Assembly (NCBI RefSeq): GCF_003945345.1
Contig: NZ_AP019308.1
Span: 4,109,501-4,173,500, forward strand
Direction of reading: 5' to 3'
Length of the DNA: 64,000 bases
DNA from: Paenibacillus baekrokdamisoli
GTDB lineage: Bacteria > Bacillota > Bacilli > Paenibacillales > Paenibacillaceae
This document shows positions 25,391-34,578 of the stretch, piece after piece (position 1 is the first letter of the stretch; each line of letters opens with the position of its first letter). The notes under the pieces are model-generated. The model was not told where the DNA came from. It saw nothing but the letters and a program-made list of their open reading frames with translations, and made no database searches. The translations under genes and the position numbers were made by a program.

Positions 25391-26149
25391 ATGAGATTAA
25401 ACAATAGAATCGCTATCGTCACAGGATCAGCGCGCGGTATTGGTTTTGAAATTGCAAGACGTTTTGCCGAAGAGGGAGCTAAGGTAGTCCTTGCTGATAT
25501 TATCGAAGCCGGAGTTGAATCCGCTCAAGCACTGCATGATTTAGGGCATGATGTTGCATTTTTCCGTACCGATGTAGCAAGCAATGATTCCGTAGAATCA
25601 CTTGTAGCTTTCACATTAGAGCGTTATGGACGTGTCGATATCCTCGTTAATAATGCCGCTATTAACATCCCAGGATCTATTCTGGAGGTATCCGAGGAGA
25701 TATGGGACAAGACGTTTGCCGTTAACGTAAAATCTCAATTCCTGTTATCTAGAGCGGTTGTTCCTTTGATGCAAAAGGATGGCGGAGGAACGATCATCAA
25801 CATGGGTTCAGGTAATAGTTACGTAGCCGAACCTCGTTTATCCGCCTATGTAGCGTCTAAGGGAGCTATTCTCATGCTGACCAAACAGATGGCTTTGGAC
25901 TTTGCTAAGGACAACATTCGTGTGAACTGTATCTGTCCAGGTTGGGTAGATACATCGTTTAACGATGCCCATTGTGATCTCTATGGTGGCAGAGATGAAG
26001 TATTGAAAATGATTGATGATATTCATCCGATTGGAAGAACGATTAAACCAGTGGAAATTGCGAATTCGGCTGTATTCCTTGCTTCTGATGAATCAAGCGC
26101 TATTACAGGCACAGGACTTATTGTTGATGGTGGCCTTACAGCTAGGTAA
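25391..26149 (+). CDS. SDR-family oxidoreductase coupled to APC permease
   Basis: A 252-residue classical short-chain dehydrogenase. Cofactor motif TGSARGIG (11-18), NNAA near residue 88, catalytic Ser-Tyr-Lys in GSGNSYVAEPRLSAYVASKG and PGWVDTSF after it. It ends SSAITGTGLIVDGG as usual. GAGGAGG precedes ATG 25391. The same transcript carries the permease, and a strong terminator follows. NAD versus NADP cannot be decided firmly, but Asp36 (LADII) favours NAD. Confidence 0.88.
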   Translation: MRLNNRIAIVTGSARGIGFEIARRFAEEGAKVVLADIIEAGVESAQALHDLGHDVAFFRTDVASNDSVESLVAFTLERYGRVDILVNNAAINIPGSILEVSEEIWDKTFAVNVKSQFLLSRAVVPLMQKDGGGTIINMGSGNSYVAEPRLSAYVASKGAILMLTKQMALDFAKDNIRVNCICPGWVDTSFNDAHCDLYGGRDEVLKMIDDIHPIGRTIKPVEIANSAVFLASDESSAITGTGLIVDGGLTAR

Positions 26150-26169
26150 TTATATAATTTCCACTTAAT

Positions 26170-26195
26170 AACGACCCTTCGGGGTCGTTTTTTAT
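26170..26195 (+). terminator. Terminator after the SDR gene
   Basis: AACGACCC, loop TTCG, GGGTCGTT and then TTTTTA form a textbook tetraloop terminator 20 nt after the stop. Confidence 0.95.
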
Positions 26196-26202
26196 TCCAT
26201 GA

Positions 26203-26273
26203 AAAAATCCCCTTCAAGCAGAAATGTATAGATTCATGAAACCATGAGTCTATACACCTTCTGCCATTAGGGG
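26203..26273 (-). terminator. Long terminator hairpin of the L25 gene
   Basis: On the minus strand a 65-nt hairpin (CCCC.., GCAGAA, TGTATAGA and CATGA with their complements; loop at 26240) is followed by ATTTTTTC. It begins 41 nt after the rplY stop. Length and near-perfect pairing are unusual for a simple terminator. Confidence 0.8.
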
Positions 26274-26314
26274 ATGCAGCAACATTCTCTATATGAAAAT
26301 TTCTAGCGGATCGA

Positions 26315-26884
26315 TTAGGCTGATTCTTCAATTTCCTCATGCACCGTTTTGATCTGAATCATGACCGTAGTCGGATCAGTCAACACTTCAATTCCATCCT
26401 GGAAAATGAGATCGGAGACGAGAAGCTGATCACCAGCATCAAGGCCACTTATATCCACTTCCATGGAAGTCGGCAAATCACCAGGCATACAGCGAACTTC
26501 TACTTCATAGATTTCCACCTTCAGTACCCCACCTGATTTCAGGCCAATTGCTTCTCCTGCGAAATGGATGGTCACTTTGCTATCCATGATTTGAGTCATG
26601 TTCACATGGTGAAAGTCGATATGCATCAATTTGCCCGACATGATTTCCCTTTGTATGTTCTGAACAACGATCGGAACCACTTTTTCATCGGATGTCTTGC
26701 CTTGCAGAATCGCGCGTGGATTTTTTTTCAAAATATCCAGCATTTCTTTCTCGTTCACTTCTACGGACAAAGTATCTTTACCAATCCCATACAACACAGC
26801 GGGGATGCGTCCCTGTTTTCTTGCTTGATTCAAGTGGGACTTTGTTTCACCAGTGCGCTTGTTTAGTTGAATAAATTTACTCAT
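26315..26884 (-). CDS. ctc: 50S ribosomal protein L25 / general stress protein Ctc
   Basis: A 189-residue two-domain bL25. The N-terminal 5S rRNA-binding domain (residues 5-92) has TGETKSHLNQARKQGRIPAVLYG and the TL5-type C-terminal beta domain (97-180) has MPGDLPTSMEVDISGLDAGD. I chose ATG 26884 with AGGAAG 6 nt upstream; a longer frame to 26911 lacks support. In Bacillus the homologue Ctc is a sigma-B stress protein; I see no clear sigma-B box here. Confidence 0.9.
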   Translation of the reverse strand: MSKFIQLNKRTGETKSHLNQARKQGRIPAVLYGIGKDTLSVEVNEKEMLDILKKNPRAILQGKTSDEKVVPIVVQNIQREIMSGKLMHIDFHHVNMTQIMDSKVTIHFAGEAIGLKSGGVLKVEIYEVEVRCMPGDLPTSMEVDISGLDAGDQLLVSDLIFQDGIEVLTDPTTVMIQIKTVHEEIEESA

Positions 26885-27054
26885 TTTTACTTCCTGCTCT
26901 CTTTTGACCATAAATTCTTGTCAGTTCGATTATAACATGACCATAGAATCTAGTCAAACAAGCCGGTTCTCATCATTCATATTCGATAAAAAAGAAGAGT
27001 TGAGAGAACTCACTATCTCGTTCCTCAATTCTTCCTAATATGACTTCCTCCCCG

Positions 27055-27336
27055 TCATATTGAAACGGGGCCGTTATCTTCATGATGCTCAATCGATTCA
27101 TCCTTGGTGCTATGACTTTCATCAGCCTCTTCGATTCCAATGAGATGTCCTGGACTGACATTAAAATAGAGACAAAGCTTTAGAAGCAAATCCCTAGGAT
27201 ACTGTACCATCTCATCCTTGTACATACGGCGAACGGAATCAAAGTGGTAATTAATATCTTTTGCAAGCTTTCGTATCGATAATTTGGGATCATGATTTTC
27301 CATAACCTCTTTTAATTTACTGCGTATGACTGACAT
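27055..27336 (-). CDS. Cro/C1-type (XRE) helix-turn-helix regulator
   Basis: A 93-residue protein. The HTH spans about residues 3-67 with KLSIRKLAKDINYHFDSVRRMYKD and YPRDLLLKLCLYFNVSPGHLI, the shape of XRE/HTH_26 regulators. The tail is acidic and His-rich (SHSTKDESIEHHEDNG) and may bind metal or be disordered. GGAGGTG precedes ATG 27336. It is divergent from the glycan cassette with nearly touching promoters, so it probably regulates itself and the cassette. Confidence 0.82.
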   Translation of the reverse strand: MSVIRSKLKEVMENHDPKLSIRKLAKDINYHFDSVRRMYKDEMVQYPRDLLLKLCLYFNVSPGHLIGIEEADESHSTKDESIEHHEDNGPVSI

Positions 27337-27354
27337 TCATACACCTCCTACGCT

Positions 27355-27383
27355 AATATATAGGGAAAATGAGGGACAGTCAA
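27355..27383 (-). promoter_or_regulatory. Sigma-A promoter of the XRE regulator
   Basis: TTGACT (27383-27378), 17-nt spacer, TATATT (27360-27355). Transcription would begin right at the ribosome site, giving a leader of about a dozen nt. Confidence 0.7.
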
Positions 27384-27387
27384 TAAA

Positions 27388-27416
27388 TTGACAAGAAAAA
27401 ATGGTCATGTTATATT
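27388..27416 (+). promoter_or_regulatory. Sigma-A promoter of the glycan cassette
   Basis: TTGACA (27388-27393), 17-nt spacer, TATATT (27411-27416). Its -35 box is 4 nt from the opposing -35 of the XRE gene, so one bound regulator could block both. The 120-nt leader includes CTGTCCC, complementary to GGGACAG at 27373-27379 near the opposing promoter. Confidence 0.75.
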
Positions 27417-27538
27417 GGGAACGAGAAAAGTTTAGAATTTTCAGAAAATAAAATACCTCTGTCCCTTTAGAAAATAAAGATCTCTTTGTTTTCTTTTTTT
27501 TATTCAAAAAATCGCGGATCCATATGGAGGTTCTTTAT

Positions 27539-28756
27539 ATGAAACAAACAAACAGCAATAGGAATATCGTTTTTCTAGGAACCAGCCTGCCCAGAGAATG
27601 CGGAATTGCTACCTTTACACAGGATTTAATCGACCAATTCGAACCTATTCAAGGCTTCAATAAACCTCGTATCATTGCAATTAACAACAACGAAAATTAC
27701 CCCTATCAGGAGCAAGTGATCAGAGAAATAGACCAGCATACGCTATCCGATTATATAGATACAGCCAATTACCTTAACTTTTCAAACGTTGATCTTCTCG
27801 TTATTCAGCATGAATTCGGTATCTATGGCGGAGAAAGCGGGGAATATTTGATTCCATTCGTCGAGAAGCTGAATATTCCGTTCATCGTCATTTTTCATAC
27901 CGTGTTAACGAAGCCTTCTGCCAAGCAGCGGCATATCATGAATCTCGTTGCCAAGTTAAGTGTTAAAGTCGTAACGATGGCGCTGTCAACCGTAAAGGAT
28001 CTAACCTCTATTTATGGTATTGACTCCAATAAAGTCGCTTTCATTCACCATGGCGTGCCTGATGTCAAAACCGCCTCAAGAGCAAAGCTTAAAGAGCAAT
28101 ATGGCTTCGCAGACCGGAAAATCTTATCCACCTTTGGCTTTCTGAGCCCTGGCAAAGGCATTGAATATGGCATAGAGGCGATGCGCGGAGTGGTCAAACA
28201 GCATCCGGATTCTCTTTATATCATCTTTGGGAAAACACATCCGGTAGTCAAACAAGAGACTGGCGAGGTATACAGACAAAAGCTGATGGATCTCGTAAAA
28301 GAATTTGATTTGAGTCACAACGTTCTCTTCGTCGACAAGCTATTGACGCAGGAGGAAGTCATTGAGTCACTTGTCATGTCAGACATCTATATGACTCCTT
28401 ATCTAGGCAAGGATCAGGCTGTTAGCGGCACTTTAGCATATGGAGTCGGTTATGGAAGAGTCATTGTTTCTACACCTTACCGATATGCCGAGGAAATGCT
28501 GGCTGAGGACAGAGGCTTGCTGGCAAACTTCCGCGATTCTGCCTCCTTGGAAGCTTGTATCCTCCGATTACTAGATAACCCTACTCTAGTCAAAGAAATG
28601 GAAGATCGCACACTTGAACTCGGTAGAACCATGCTGTGGAGTGAAATCGCCAAAACCTATGCCGCCATCTTCCAAGAGAAAATAATGATTTCAGAGTTTG
28701 CTAAAGATACTGCTTACGATGCCAGTTTTGCTAAAGCAAAACTCTTAGGAGTGTGA
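27539..28756 (+). CDS. GT4-family glycosyltransferase
   Basis: A 405-residue GT-B fold enzyme. The N-terminal lobe starts NIVFLGTSLPRECGIATFT with a conserved QHEFGIYGGESGEYL (about 80-95). The C-terminal nucleotide-sugar lobe has LSTFGFLSPGKGIEYGIEAM (190-210) and SDIYMTPYLGKDQAVSGTLAYGVGYGRVIVST, which holds the donor-site Glu position as Gln/Ala-rich variant of the EX7E region. ATG 27539 has GGAGG 9 nt upstream; ATG 27524 overlaps that site. First gene of the cassette with the barrel protein and GDP-mannose synthesis, so a mannosyltransferase is likely. Confidence 0.85.
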   Translation: MKQTNSNRNIVFLGTSLPRECGIATFTQDLIDQFEPIQGFNKPRIIAINNNENYPYQEQVIREIDQHTLSDYIDTANYLNFSNVDLLVIQHEFGIYGGESGEYLIPFVEKLNIPFIVIFHTVLTKPSAKQRHIMNLVAKLSVKVVTMALSTVKDLTSIYGIDSNKVAFIHHGVPDVKTASRAKLKEQYGFADRKILSTFGFLSPGKGIEYGIEAMRGVVKQHPDSLYIIFGKTHPVVKQETGEVYRQKLMDLVKEFDLSHNVLFVDKLLTQEEVIESLVMSDIYMTPYLGKDQAVSGTLAYGVGYGRVIVSTPYRYAEEMLAEDRGLLANFRDSASLEACILRLLDNPTLVKEMEDRTLELGRTMLWSEIAKTYAAIFQEKIMISEFAKDTAYDASFAKAKLLGV

Positions 28757-28760
28757 TTTA

Positions 28761-29867
28761 ATGGTCGTACAAACGATAGTACCGTTTAAGTCTGATTATT
28801 TGTACAGAATAACGGATGATACAGGCATCTTTCAGCATACCAAGTTTGGCGTTCCCGACCGCTCAAAGGGTTATACGACAGATGATAACGCCCGGGCATT
28901 AATCGCAGCCGTTTTATTGTACAGCAGCAAGAAGGATTCCGTAACATTAGACCTCATTCATACTTATATTTCCTTCATTCATCACGCACAGAATGCAGAC
29001 GGAAACTTTAGAAACTTTATGGATTATAACCGCTCCTTCATCGAGGATAGCGGCTCTGAGGATTGTCAAGGACGGACGCTATGGGCACTTGGATTCGCAC
29101 TCTCCCATGCCTCTTCTCTGCCCGATAATATACTAAATACCTGCCGTTATTTAATCAATCAGGCATTACCGCATATCGAAGCGCTTGGTTCTCCTCGTGC
29201 TGGGGCCTATGCCATAATCGGTCTAAGTTACCTGATCGAGACCCCTAATGCTTTAACTTACTCCTTTCCCTACCCCCATACGCCAAGCACCAAGGAAGAG
29301 AAAGCGTTCCTGCCCAGAATATTCATTATCAATCTGATCGATACGATAGCAACAAGATTACACAATCAATACTCTAACAATAAGGGGAACGGTTGGAATT
29401 GGTTTGAAGACAGCCTAACCTACGGAAATTCAATGCTTCCATGGGCGCTGCTCAAAGCATTCCGTATTTCAGATCGAGTTAGTTTCAGGGAAACGGCTAA
29501 GGAAAGCTTGGATTTTCTAGCATCCAAAACCTTCTCTAAAGAAGGCTATTACAAGCCAATTGGCAGCCATGGCTGGCTGCTTCGAGACGGAAAATCCGCT
29601 CCCTATGATGAACAGCCGATTGAAGCTTGTGAGATGCTTCTCGCATGTAAGGAGGCCGCGAATGTGCTCCAAGACGCCGCTTATCTGAAACAAGCAGACT
29701 TATGCTATGAATGGTATGTCGGACATAATTCATTGGGAATCCCTCTAATTGATCCTCATACCGGGGCTTGCTATGACGGCATCCATTCCGCAGGGCTGAA
29801 CCTTAATCAAGGCTCGGAGAGTATCATTTCCTTCTCTATTGCCCATTTGGTGATTCATCATGAATAA
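28761..29867 (+). CDS. (alpha/alpha)-barrel glycan-processing protein of unknown activity
   Basis: A 368-residue soluble protein rich in aromatic residues and paired helices, as in (alpha/alpha)6 barrels. Conserved-looking blocks are TDDTGIFQHTKFGVPDRSKGYTTDDNARAL (13-42), HHAQNADGNFRNFMDYNR (76-93), EDCQGRTLWALG (102-113), NGWNWFEDSLTYGNSMLPWALL (210-231) and DEQPIEACEM. Acidic residues in these blocks could be catalytic. It starts 4 nt after the GT4 gene and overlaps manC by 8 nt. Similar proteins are often found adjacent or fused to GT4 enzymes and called glycosyltransferases, but the true reaction is not known to me; phosphorylase, hydrolase or acceptor-binding roles are all possible. Confidence 0.75.
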   Translation: MVVQTIVPFKSDYLYRITDDTGIFQHTKFGVPDRSKGYTTDDNARALIAAVLLYSSKKDSVTLDLIHTYISFIHHAQNADGNFRNFMDYNRSFIEDSGSEDCQGRTLWALGFALSHASSLPDNILNTCRYLINQALPHIEALGSPRAGAYAIIGLSYLIETPNALTYSFPYPHTPSTKEEKAFLPRIFIINLIDTIATRLHNQYSNNKGNGWNWFEDSLTYGNSMLPWALLKAFRISDRVSFRETAKESLDFLASKTFSKEGYYKPIGSHGWLLRDGKSAPYDEQPIEACEMLLACKEAANVLQDAAYLKQADLCYEWYVGHNSLGIPLIDPHTGACYDGIHSAGLNLNQGSESIISFSIAHLVIHHE

Positions 29868-30939
29868 ATTTGCTACGATCCTTGCGGGCGGAGGCGGAAC
29901 CCGCTTCTGGCCGCTGTCTAGACAAGAGGTTCCGAAGCAGCTTCTGAATATTAGCGGAAACGATATTATGTTGAACGATACGATCGAACGATTCAAAGGC
30001 ATTATCCCTCAGGAGAATACAGTAATCGTTACGAATCGTTCGCAAGCCGTTTTGCTGGAGAGCATTATGCATAGCAGTGTGTTGAAACACAATATCTTGA
30101 TCGAGCCGGCCGCGCGAAACACGGCTGCCAGCATCCTTTTCGCGGCATTATCTATCGAGAAATCCCACGGTGATTCTTTGATGGTCGTATTGCCTTCCGA
30201 TCATTATATAACGGATGAAGAGCAGTTCCGACTTACACTAGATGAAGCCTGTACGGTTGCAATGGAGACGGACAAGATCGTAACGATCGGCATTAAACCG
30301 ACATTCCCTTCCACCGGCTACGGCTATATCGCTTATAATCAACATCCGATTGCTTCGAATCCTGTGGCCATATACGATGTAGAAGAATTTGTAGAGAAAC
30401 CGAGCTTCCAGAAAGCACAAGGCTATCTGTCGTCAGGTAATTATCTATGGAATAGCGGGATGTTCATTTGGAAAACATCTGTCATTATTGATAATTACAA
30501 GCGTTACCTGCCTAGGCTGTATAAGACGATGCTTCCAATCAGTGAATATCTGGGTACCGAGCAGGAAGAAGAAGTCATTAATAGGATTTATCCGACGCTT
30601 CAAAGCATTTCGATTGATTACGGCATCCTTGAGCGCTCCGATGAAGTCATTGTTCTGTCTGGTCAATTTGGCTGGAATGATATTGGCAGCTGGGATGCGC
30701 TTGGCGCGATCTTCCCTCCGGATGAATCGGGCAACATTATTAAAGCCAACCACATAGGCATAGATACACGCAATTCGATCATCTATGGGAACGGCAGACT
30801 AATTACAACAATAGGCGTAGACGGCTTCATCATTGCGGACACAGGAGATGCGTTATTAATCTGTCCCAAGGAAAAGGCGCAGTCTGTCAAAGAAATCGTT
30901 GATCTGCTGAAGGAGAAGGGAATGACCGAATATATTTGA
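29860..30939 (+). CDS. manC: Mannose-1-phosphate guanylyltransferase
   Basis: A 359-residue nucleotidyltransferase with the pyrophosphorylase signature LAGGGGTRFWPLSRQEVPKQLL (8-29), EPAARNTAASI (81-91), PSDHYI (108-113) and VEKPS near 175, which contains the conserved metal/substrate region. GFGWNDIGSWDAL-like sequence (FGWNDIGSWDAL, about 268-279) is diagnostic for the GDP-mannose type. It makes GDP-mannose from GTP and mannose-1-phosphate. Overlap of 8 nt with the barrel gene and co-direction with the GT4 gene indicate it supplies the donor for that enzyme. Confidence 0.92.
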   Translation: MNKFATILAGGGGTRFWPLSRQEVPKQLLNISGNDIMLNDTIERFKGIIPQENTVIVTNRSQAVLLESIMHSSVLKHNILIEPAARNTAASILFAALSIEKSHGDSLMVVLPSDHYITDEEQFRLTLDEACTVAMETDKIVTIGIKPTFPSTGYGYIAYNQHPIASNPVAIYDVEEFVEKPSFQKAQGYLSSGNYLWNSGMFIWKTSVIIDNYKRYLPRLYKTMLPISEYLGTEQEEEVINRIYPTLQSISIDYGILERSDEVIVLSGQFGWNDIGSWDALGAIFPPDESGNIIKANHIGIDTRNSIIYGNGRLITTIGVDGFIIADTGDALLICPKEKAQSVKEIVDLLKEKGMTEYI

Positions 30940-30954
30940 TTTCAATAGAATCAT

Positions 30955-30994
30955 CAAAAAGCTCTTCGGGCAATTGAGCCAGGAGAGCTTTTTG
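30955..30994 (+). terminator. Terminator of the glycan cassette
   Basis: CAAAAAGCTCT (30955-30965) pairs with AGAGCTTTTTG (30984-30994), an 11-bp stem ending in the T-run, 16 nt after the manC stop. Confidence 0.85.
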
Positions 30995-31195
30995 ACGTCA
31001 ATTAAGATAATAGAAGGACGAGTATCAAATTACTCTACTCTGATACAAGCCTCTGCCTCATTTAGCATTCTACAGCAGAGTTTAGATTTTTCGTCAAAAT
31101 ACGACATAAAACGATGATTATTATAAGAATTCCACCCATTCTGACCGATAAAAGAGGTGATCCGAAAAATATACATCGTTAAAAAAGGAGCCATA

Positions 31196-33262
31196 ATGAC
31201 AAAATTAAATTTAAAACACAACCGTCGGACCTTTTCAAGTGTATCACTGAGAGTTAAACTCCCCGTATGGATCAGCCTACTCGTTGTTCTCGTTCTCACC
31301 GGATCCAGCATATTTACCTATACGTTTGGGGCCAGAATTGTTCTCATGAAAAGCAAGGATGAAATCAATGCGAATGCAGAACGGATTGGGCAATATTTAT
31401 TTTCCACTATGCAGCTGGAAGAGCAGAGTCTTTACCTTGTTTCAGGCCATACTGAAATTATGGATTTGCTTAAGCTCAGCAACGGCAAAAATTTATCCGA
31501 TCAGGACTTCTTCTCTCCTAAAAATGAACTGCAAGTAAAAACGAATGCCATCTTTGCTCAAAGCAAGCTAGGAACCCAAGGCATTGAGGGCATTACACTG
31601 ATTAATATCCAGGGCAAGGCGATTGCCAGCAGTAGTCCAAGCTCTGTTAAGCTTGATCTCTCTGAACGTGAGTATTTCAAAGTGGCTCTGCGCGGAAAGT
31701 TCACCATCAGCGACGCACTCATCTCCAAATCGACAAAAGCCTTAGTTACAGTATTTGCTGAACCCATCAAGGCTGAGGACGGTACCGTGCTTGGCGTATG
31801 TGTTTTCACCATTGATAGATCTCTGTTTGTGGATAAGCTGAAAAACATTAAAATTAATGATGAAGGAAGTGTCTTCGTCGTAAGCCGCCAAGGAACGTAT
31901 ATCTATCATTCCACAGTTCCTGGTCTAGTAGGAAAGAAGCTGGATTCGGCATTATTTACAGATATCCTGAAACAAAAAGCATCTGGTGAAATTCTAACGG
32001 GGAATATCAAGAACGATAAAACCTATATCCGTTATGCCAAAATCCCAGATGCTGACTGGATGGTTGTCATCGAGGACGACTATGCCGATATTCAAAAACC
32101 GTTAGATGTTTTGCTGAATAATATCATTATCGTTACAGCGGTTTCTGTCCTGATCGCAATTGCAGCTGGACTGCTAATATCCAGAGGTATCACGACTCCG
32201 ATTTCAAGATTAACGGTTCTATTCAAAAATCTCTCTTCCGGAGATTTGACTGTGAGGGCGGATGGAAAGTACTACAGCGAATTTAGAGAATTAGCGGATA
32301 GCTTTAATACAATGGCTGCGAAAAACAAAGAGTTGATCGGTCACATGAACACCTCTATCGAGGTGTTGAATACTAGCACAAGCGAGCTAGATCAAACCTC
32401 GAAGAGTACCGCTCAATCTCTCCGAGAAACATCGGTGACAACAATGGAAATTGCGAGGGCCATGGAATCTCAATCAAATGAGACCGAACTCATTGTCGGC
32501 AAGTTTTATGGATTAGGGGAGCAAATAGCAACAATTAGCCAGACAGCGCAATCCGTAAAAAATCGCTCGGAAGCTATCGTTGAGGTATTCCATACGAGCA
32601 ATGAAGTGATCGAAAATCTGATAGAAATTAACAATCGGAATGAACAGGAAGTTCAAAAAATTTCTTCTATCACAGCATTACAAGTTGAAAGCTCGAACCA
32701 TATTCAAGCCATTACAGGGAAGATTGGAGATATTGCCAACCAGACCAACCTGCTCGCTCTGAATGCTTCGATCGAAGCTGCAAGGGCTGGTGAGCATGGA
32801 AGAGGATTTGCTGTTGTTGCGGGAGAAATTCGCAAGTTGGCTGAGCAGTCTTCCAAGCAGTCAGCTGAAATCAATGAAATTATCAAACAATCGCTATTGC
32901 ATGTCAAAGAAAACAACTTGAGCGTCGGTGAAATTCAGACGATAACGTTGAGACAGAATGAGTTCGTCGGCAAAACTCAGCAAGCATTCTCGGTTATTTT
33001 GGAGCATGTCAAAGATATTACGATGCAAATTCAGTCAATGGCAAGTGAAGTCACACATATGGCGAAAGATAAAGATGAGGTACTTGAATCAGCCCAAACT
33101 CTATCTGCTTCTGGAGAAGAAGTTTCGGCCTCTATCGAAGAGGTAACGGCAACGGTTCAGGATCAATCTTCCATGGTTCAAACACTTGCAGGTATGGTAG
33201 AGAGTATAGATAACCTGACCAAGGATCTTGCTAACTGTGCATCACAGTTCAAAGTGAAATAA
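31196..33262 (+). CDS. Methyl-accepting chemotaxis protein with Cache sensor
   Basis: A 688-residue transmembrane chemoreceptor. Helix 1 is at about 22-48, a double-Cache-like extracellular domain at 50-310 ([20 protein letters not shown]), helix 2 ([20 protein letters not shown]) followed by HAMP, and a cytoplasmic signalling domain with the hairpin tip [43 protein letters not shown] region. I chose ATG 31196 with AAGGAG 5-6 nt upstream; ATG-like start at 31157 has none. It would bind a small extracellular ligand and signal to CheA/CheW. Monocistronic. Confidence 0.93.
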   Translation: MTKLNLKHNRRTFSSVSLRVKLPVWISLLVVLVLTGSSIFTYTFGARIVLMKSKDEINANAERIGQYLFSTMQLEEQSLYLVSGHTEIMDLLKLSNGKNLSDQDFFSPKNELQVKTNAIFAQSKLGTQGIEGITLINIQGKAIASSSPSSVKLDLSEREYFKVALRGKFTISDALISKSTKALVTVFAEPIKAEDGTVLGVCVFTIDRSLFVDKLKNIKINDEGSVFVVSRQGTYIYHSTVPGLVGKKLDSALFTDILKQKASGEILTGNIKNDKTYIRYAKIPDADWMVVIEDDYADIQKPLDVLLNNIIIVTAVSVLIAIAAGLLISRGITTPISRLTVLFKNLSSGDLTVRADGKYYSEFRELADSFNTMAAKNKELIGHMNTSIEVLNTSTSELDQTSKSTAQSLRETSVTTMEIARAMESQSNETELIVGKFYGLGEQIATISQTAQSVKNRSEAIVEVFHTSNEVIENLIEINNRNEQEVQKISSITALQVESSNHIQAITGKIGDIANQTNLLALNASIEAARAGEHGRGFAVVAGEIRKLAEQSSKQSAEINEIIKQSLLHVKENNLSVGEIQTITLRQNEFVGKTQQAFSVILEHVKDITMQIQSMASEVTHMAKDKDEVLESAQTLSASGEEVSASIEEVTATVQDQSSMVQTLAGMVESIDNLTKDLANCASQFKVK

Positions 33263-33308
33263 CAAAAAAGGAACCTTAGCGGGGTTTTTGCCACACCATG
33301 CATTTGTT

Positions 33309-33332
33309 AGGGGGGTGCGACAACCCCCTTCT
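33309..33332. terminator. Hairpin between convergent chemoreceptor and gerAC genes
   Basis: AGGGGGGTG and CACAACCCCCT-type arms (33309-33317 with 33321-33329, one mismatch) form a compact stem with CTTCTTCT after it. It may terminate the chemoreceptor transcript and, from the other side, gerAC. Confidence 0.5.
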
Positions 33333-33387
33333 TCTAACATCGGCTCGTTTGGCGGCGCTATTGGATGTTCCACAAACGATACCATAG

Positions 33388-34578
33388 TTAAGCTTTCTTC
33401 GTACCTCTTGTTCCAAATTCTTGAATTTCTGTCTTTACCTTTACTTCTATTGGTATCTCACTAAATGATTCATCCCAATCTTTTTTCACCTTTTTCCACG
33501 TCTTGGGATATTTAATACTAAGCTTCTTTCCAAAACCCACTACATCAACCTTAAATTTCTTCTGCGTTTTGGTGAGTGCCCTCTCTGCTGCTTTCTTAAT
33601 GGATATTTCTATTGCTTGTTCTGCTCTATTAACAAAGTTCGGGTCAAAAGCATTTCCGGGATCAACCCAATCTTCCCGCAACTTTCCTTCTGTCTTAATT
33701 TCTACTGTGAAGGAGATCTTACTCCCCTTTACTAGGGGCTTGATTTTAGATGTCATTGACCGAACTTCATATACAATCATCTCGCCACTCTTTGATTCCA
33801 CACCTTCCATGATTCCCGCGGCTTTCTTTTGTCCCTTCAACCAATTCAATCCTGCAGTCTCCTCCTCTCCTAGCCATCCAATCATCTTTGCAGTCTTTCC
33901 TTTAATTACAGCAGCACCGGCAATCTTTGTTTCCTTTTTGGAGGAATCTACCCGCTGAATAACAAAACTGATTTTTCCTGTTATATTTTCCGACATATCG
34001 CCCATTTTCATTTCAGGGGACATACTAAAGGAGTTATGGTAATTTTCTGCTAACTCCCTTAGTTCCAAAGCCGGGTTTCTAACGCTTCCCTCTTTTTCAA
34101 AAACGTCTCTAGCTTTTCCTTTAGCTATCATTACTCTAATCGATCTTCTCGTTTCTGAATTGCGCATTAGAAAATTGATAATATTATTAAAATCGATGGT
34201 CCGTGCCACATCCTCACTGATCACAACTTCTCTCAAATGCTCATAGCTGGGGTAACGCGCTGTACGCGTTGACAATTTGCGTATATTTTCAAAAACAAGG
34301 TCACCTTTACTGATGAGATTGATGTAATTTTTCTGTGATTTACCCCCTCCACTTGTAGAAAATTGTTCTGGTATCGCAATATGATGAATCATCATAATTG
34401 GATGCTTTCCTCGTATTGTACCTTTCTCTCCTTGTTCTGTTATTCCCTTAGCTGGCTTGTCAAATCCGATACCCAGTACAATCCCGACATCCTCAATCTC
34501 CTTTCGATCCCAGCAGCCCATTATGGGAATGAGGAGAAGAAGCCCCAACAATATACAGCTCCTCTTAGCTTTTCTCAA
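33388..34578 (-). CDS. gerAC: Spore germination lipoprotein, Ger(x)C family
   Basis: A 396-residue lipoprotein with lipobox IPIMGC (Cys22) followed by WDRKEIEDVGIVLGIGFDK, the signature of the GerAC family. It is the C subunit of a GerA-type nutrient receptor in the spore inner membrane. The start overlaps the end of the permease gene by 14 nt. Length is normal for the family. Confidence 0.92.
   Translation of the reverse strand: MRKAKRSCILLGLLLLIPIMGCWDRKEIEDVGIVLGIGFDKPAKGITEQGEKGTIRGKHPIMMIHHIAIPEQFSTSGGGKSQKNYINLISKGDLVFENIRKLSTRTARYPSYEHLREVVISEDVARTIDFNNIINFLMRNSETRRSIRVMIAKGKARDVFEKEGSVRNPALELRELAENYHNSFSMSPEMKMGDMSENITGKISFVIQRVDSSKKETKIAGAAVIKGKTAKMIGWLGEEETAGLNWLKGQKKAAGIMEGVESKSGEMIVYEVRSMTSKIKPLVKGSKISFTVEIKTEGKLREDWVDPGNAFDPNFVNRAEQAIEISIKKAAERALTKTQKKFKVDVVGFGKKLSIKYPKTWKKVKKDWDESFSEIPIEVKVKTEIQEFGTRGTKKA

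Noticed and set aside
26973..27161. 62-residue minus frame overlapping the XRE regulator
   Set aside because: It overlaps the HTH gene in another frame and has no ribosome site or recognisable domain.
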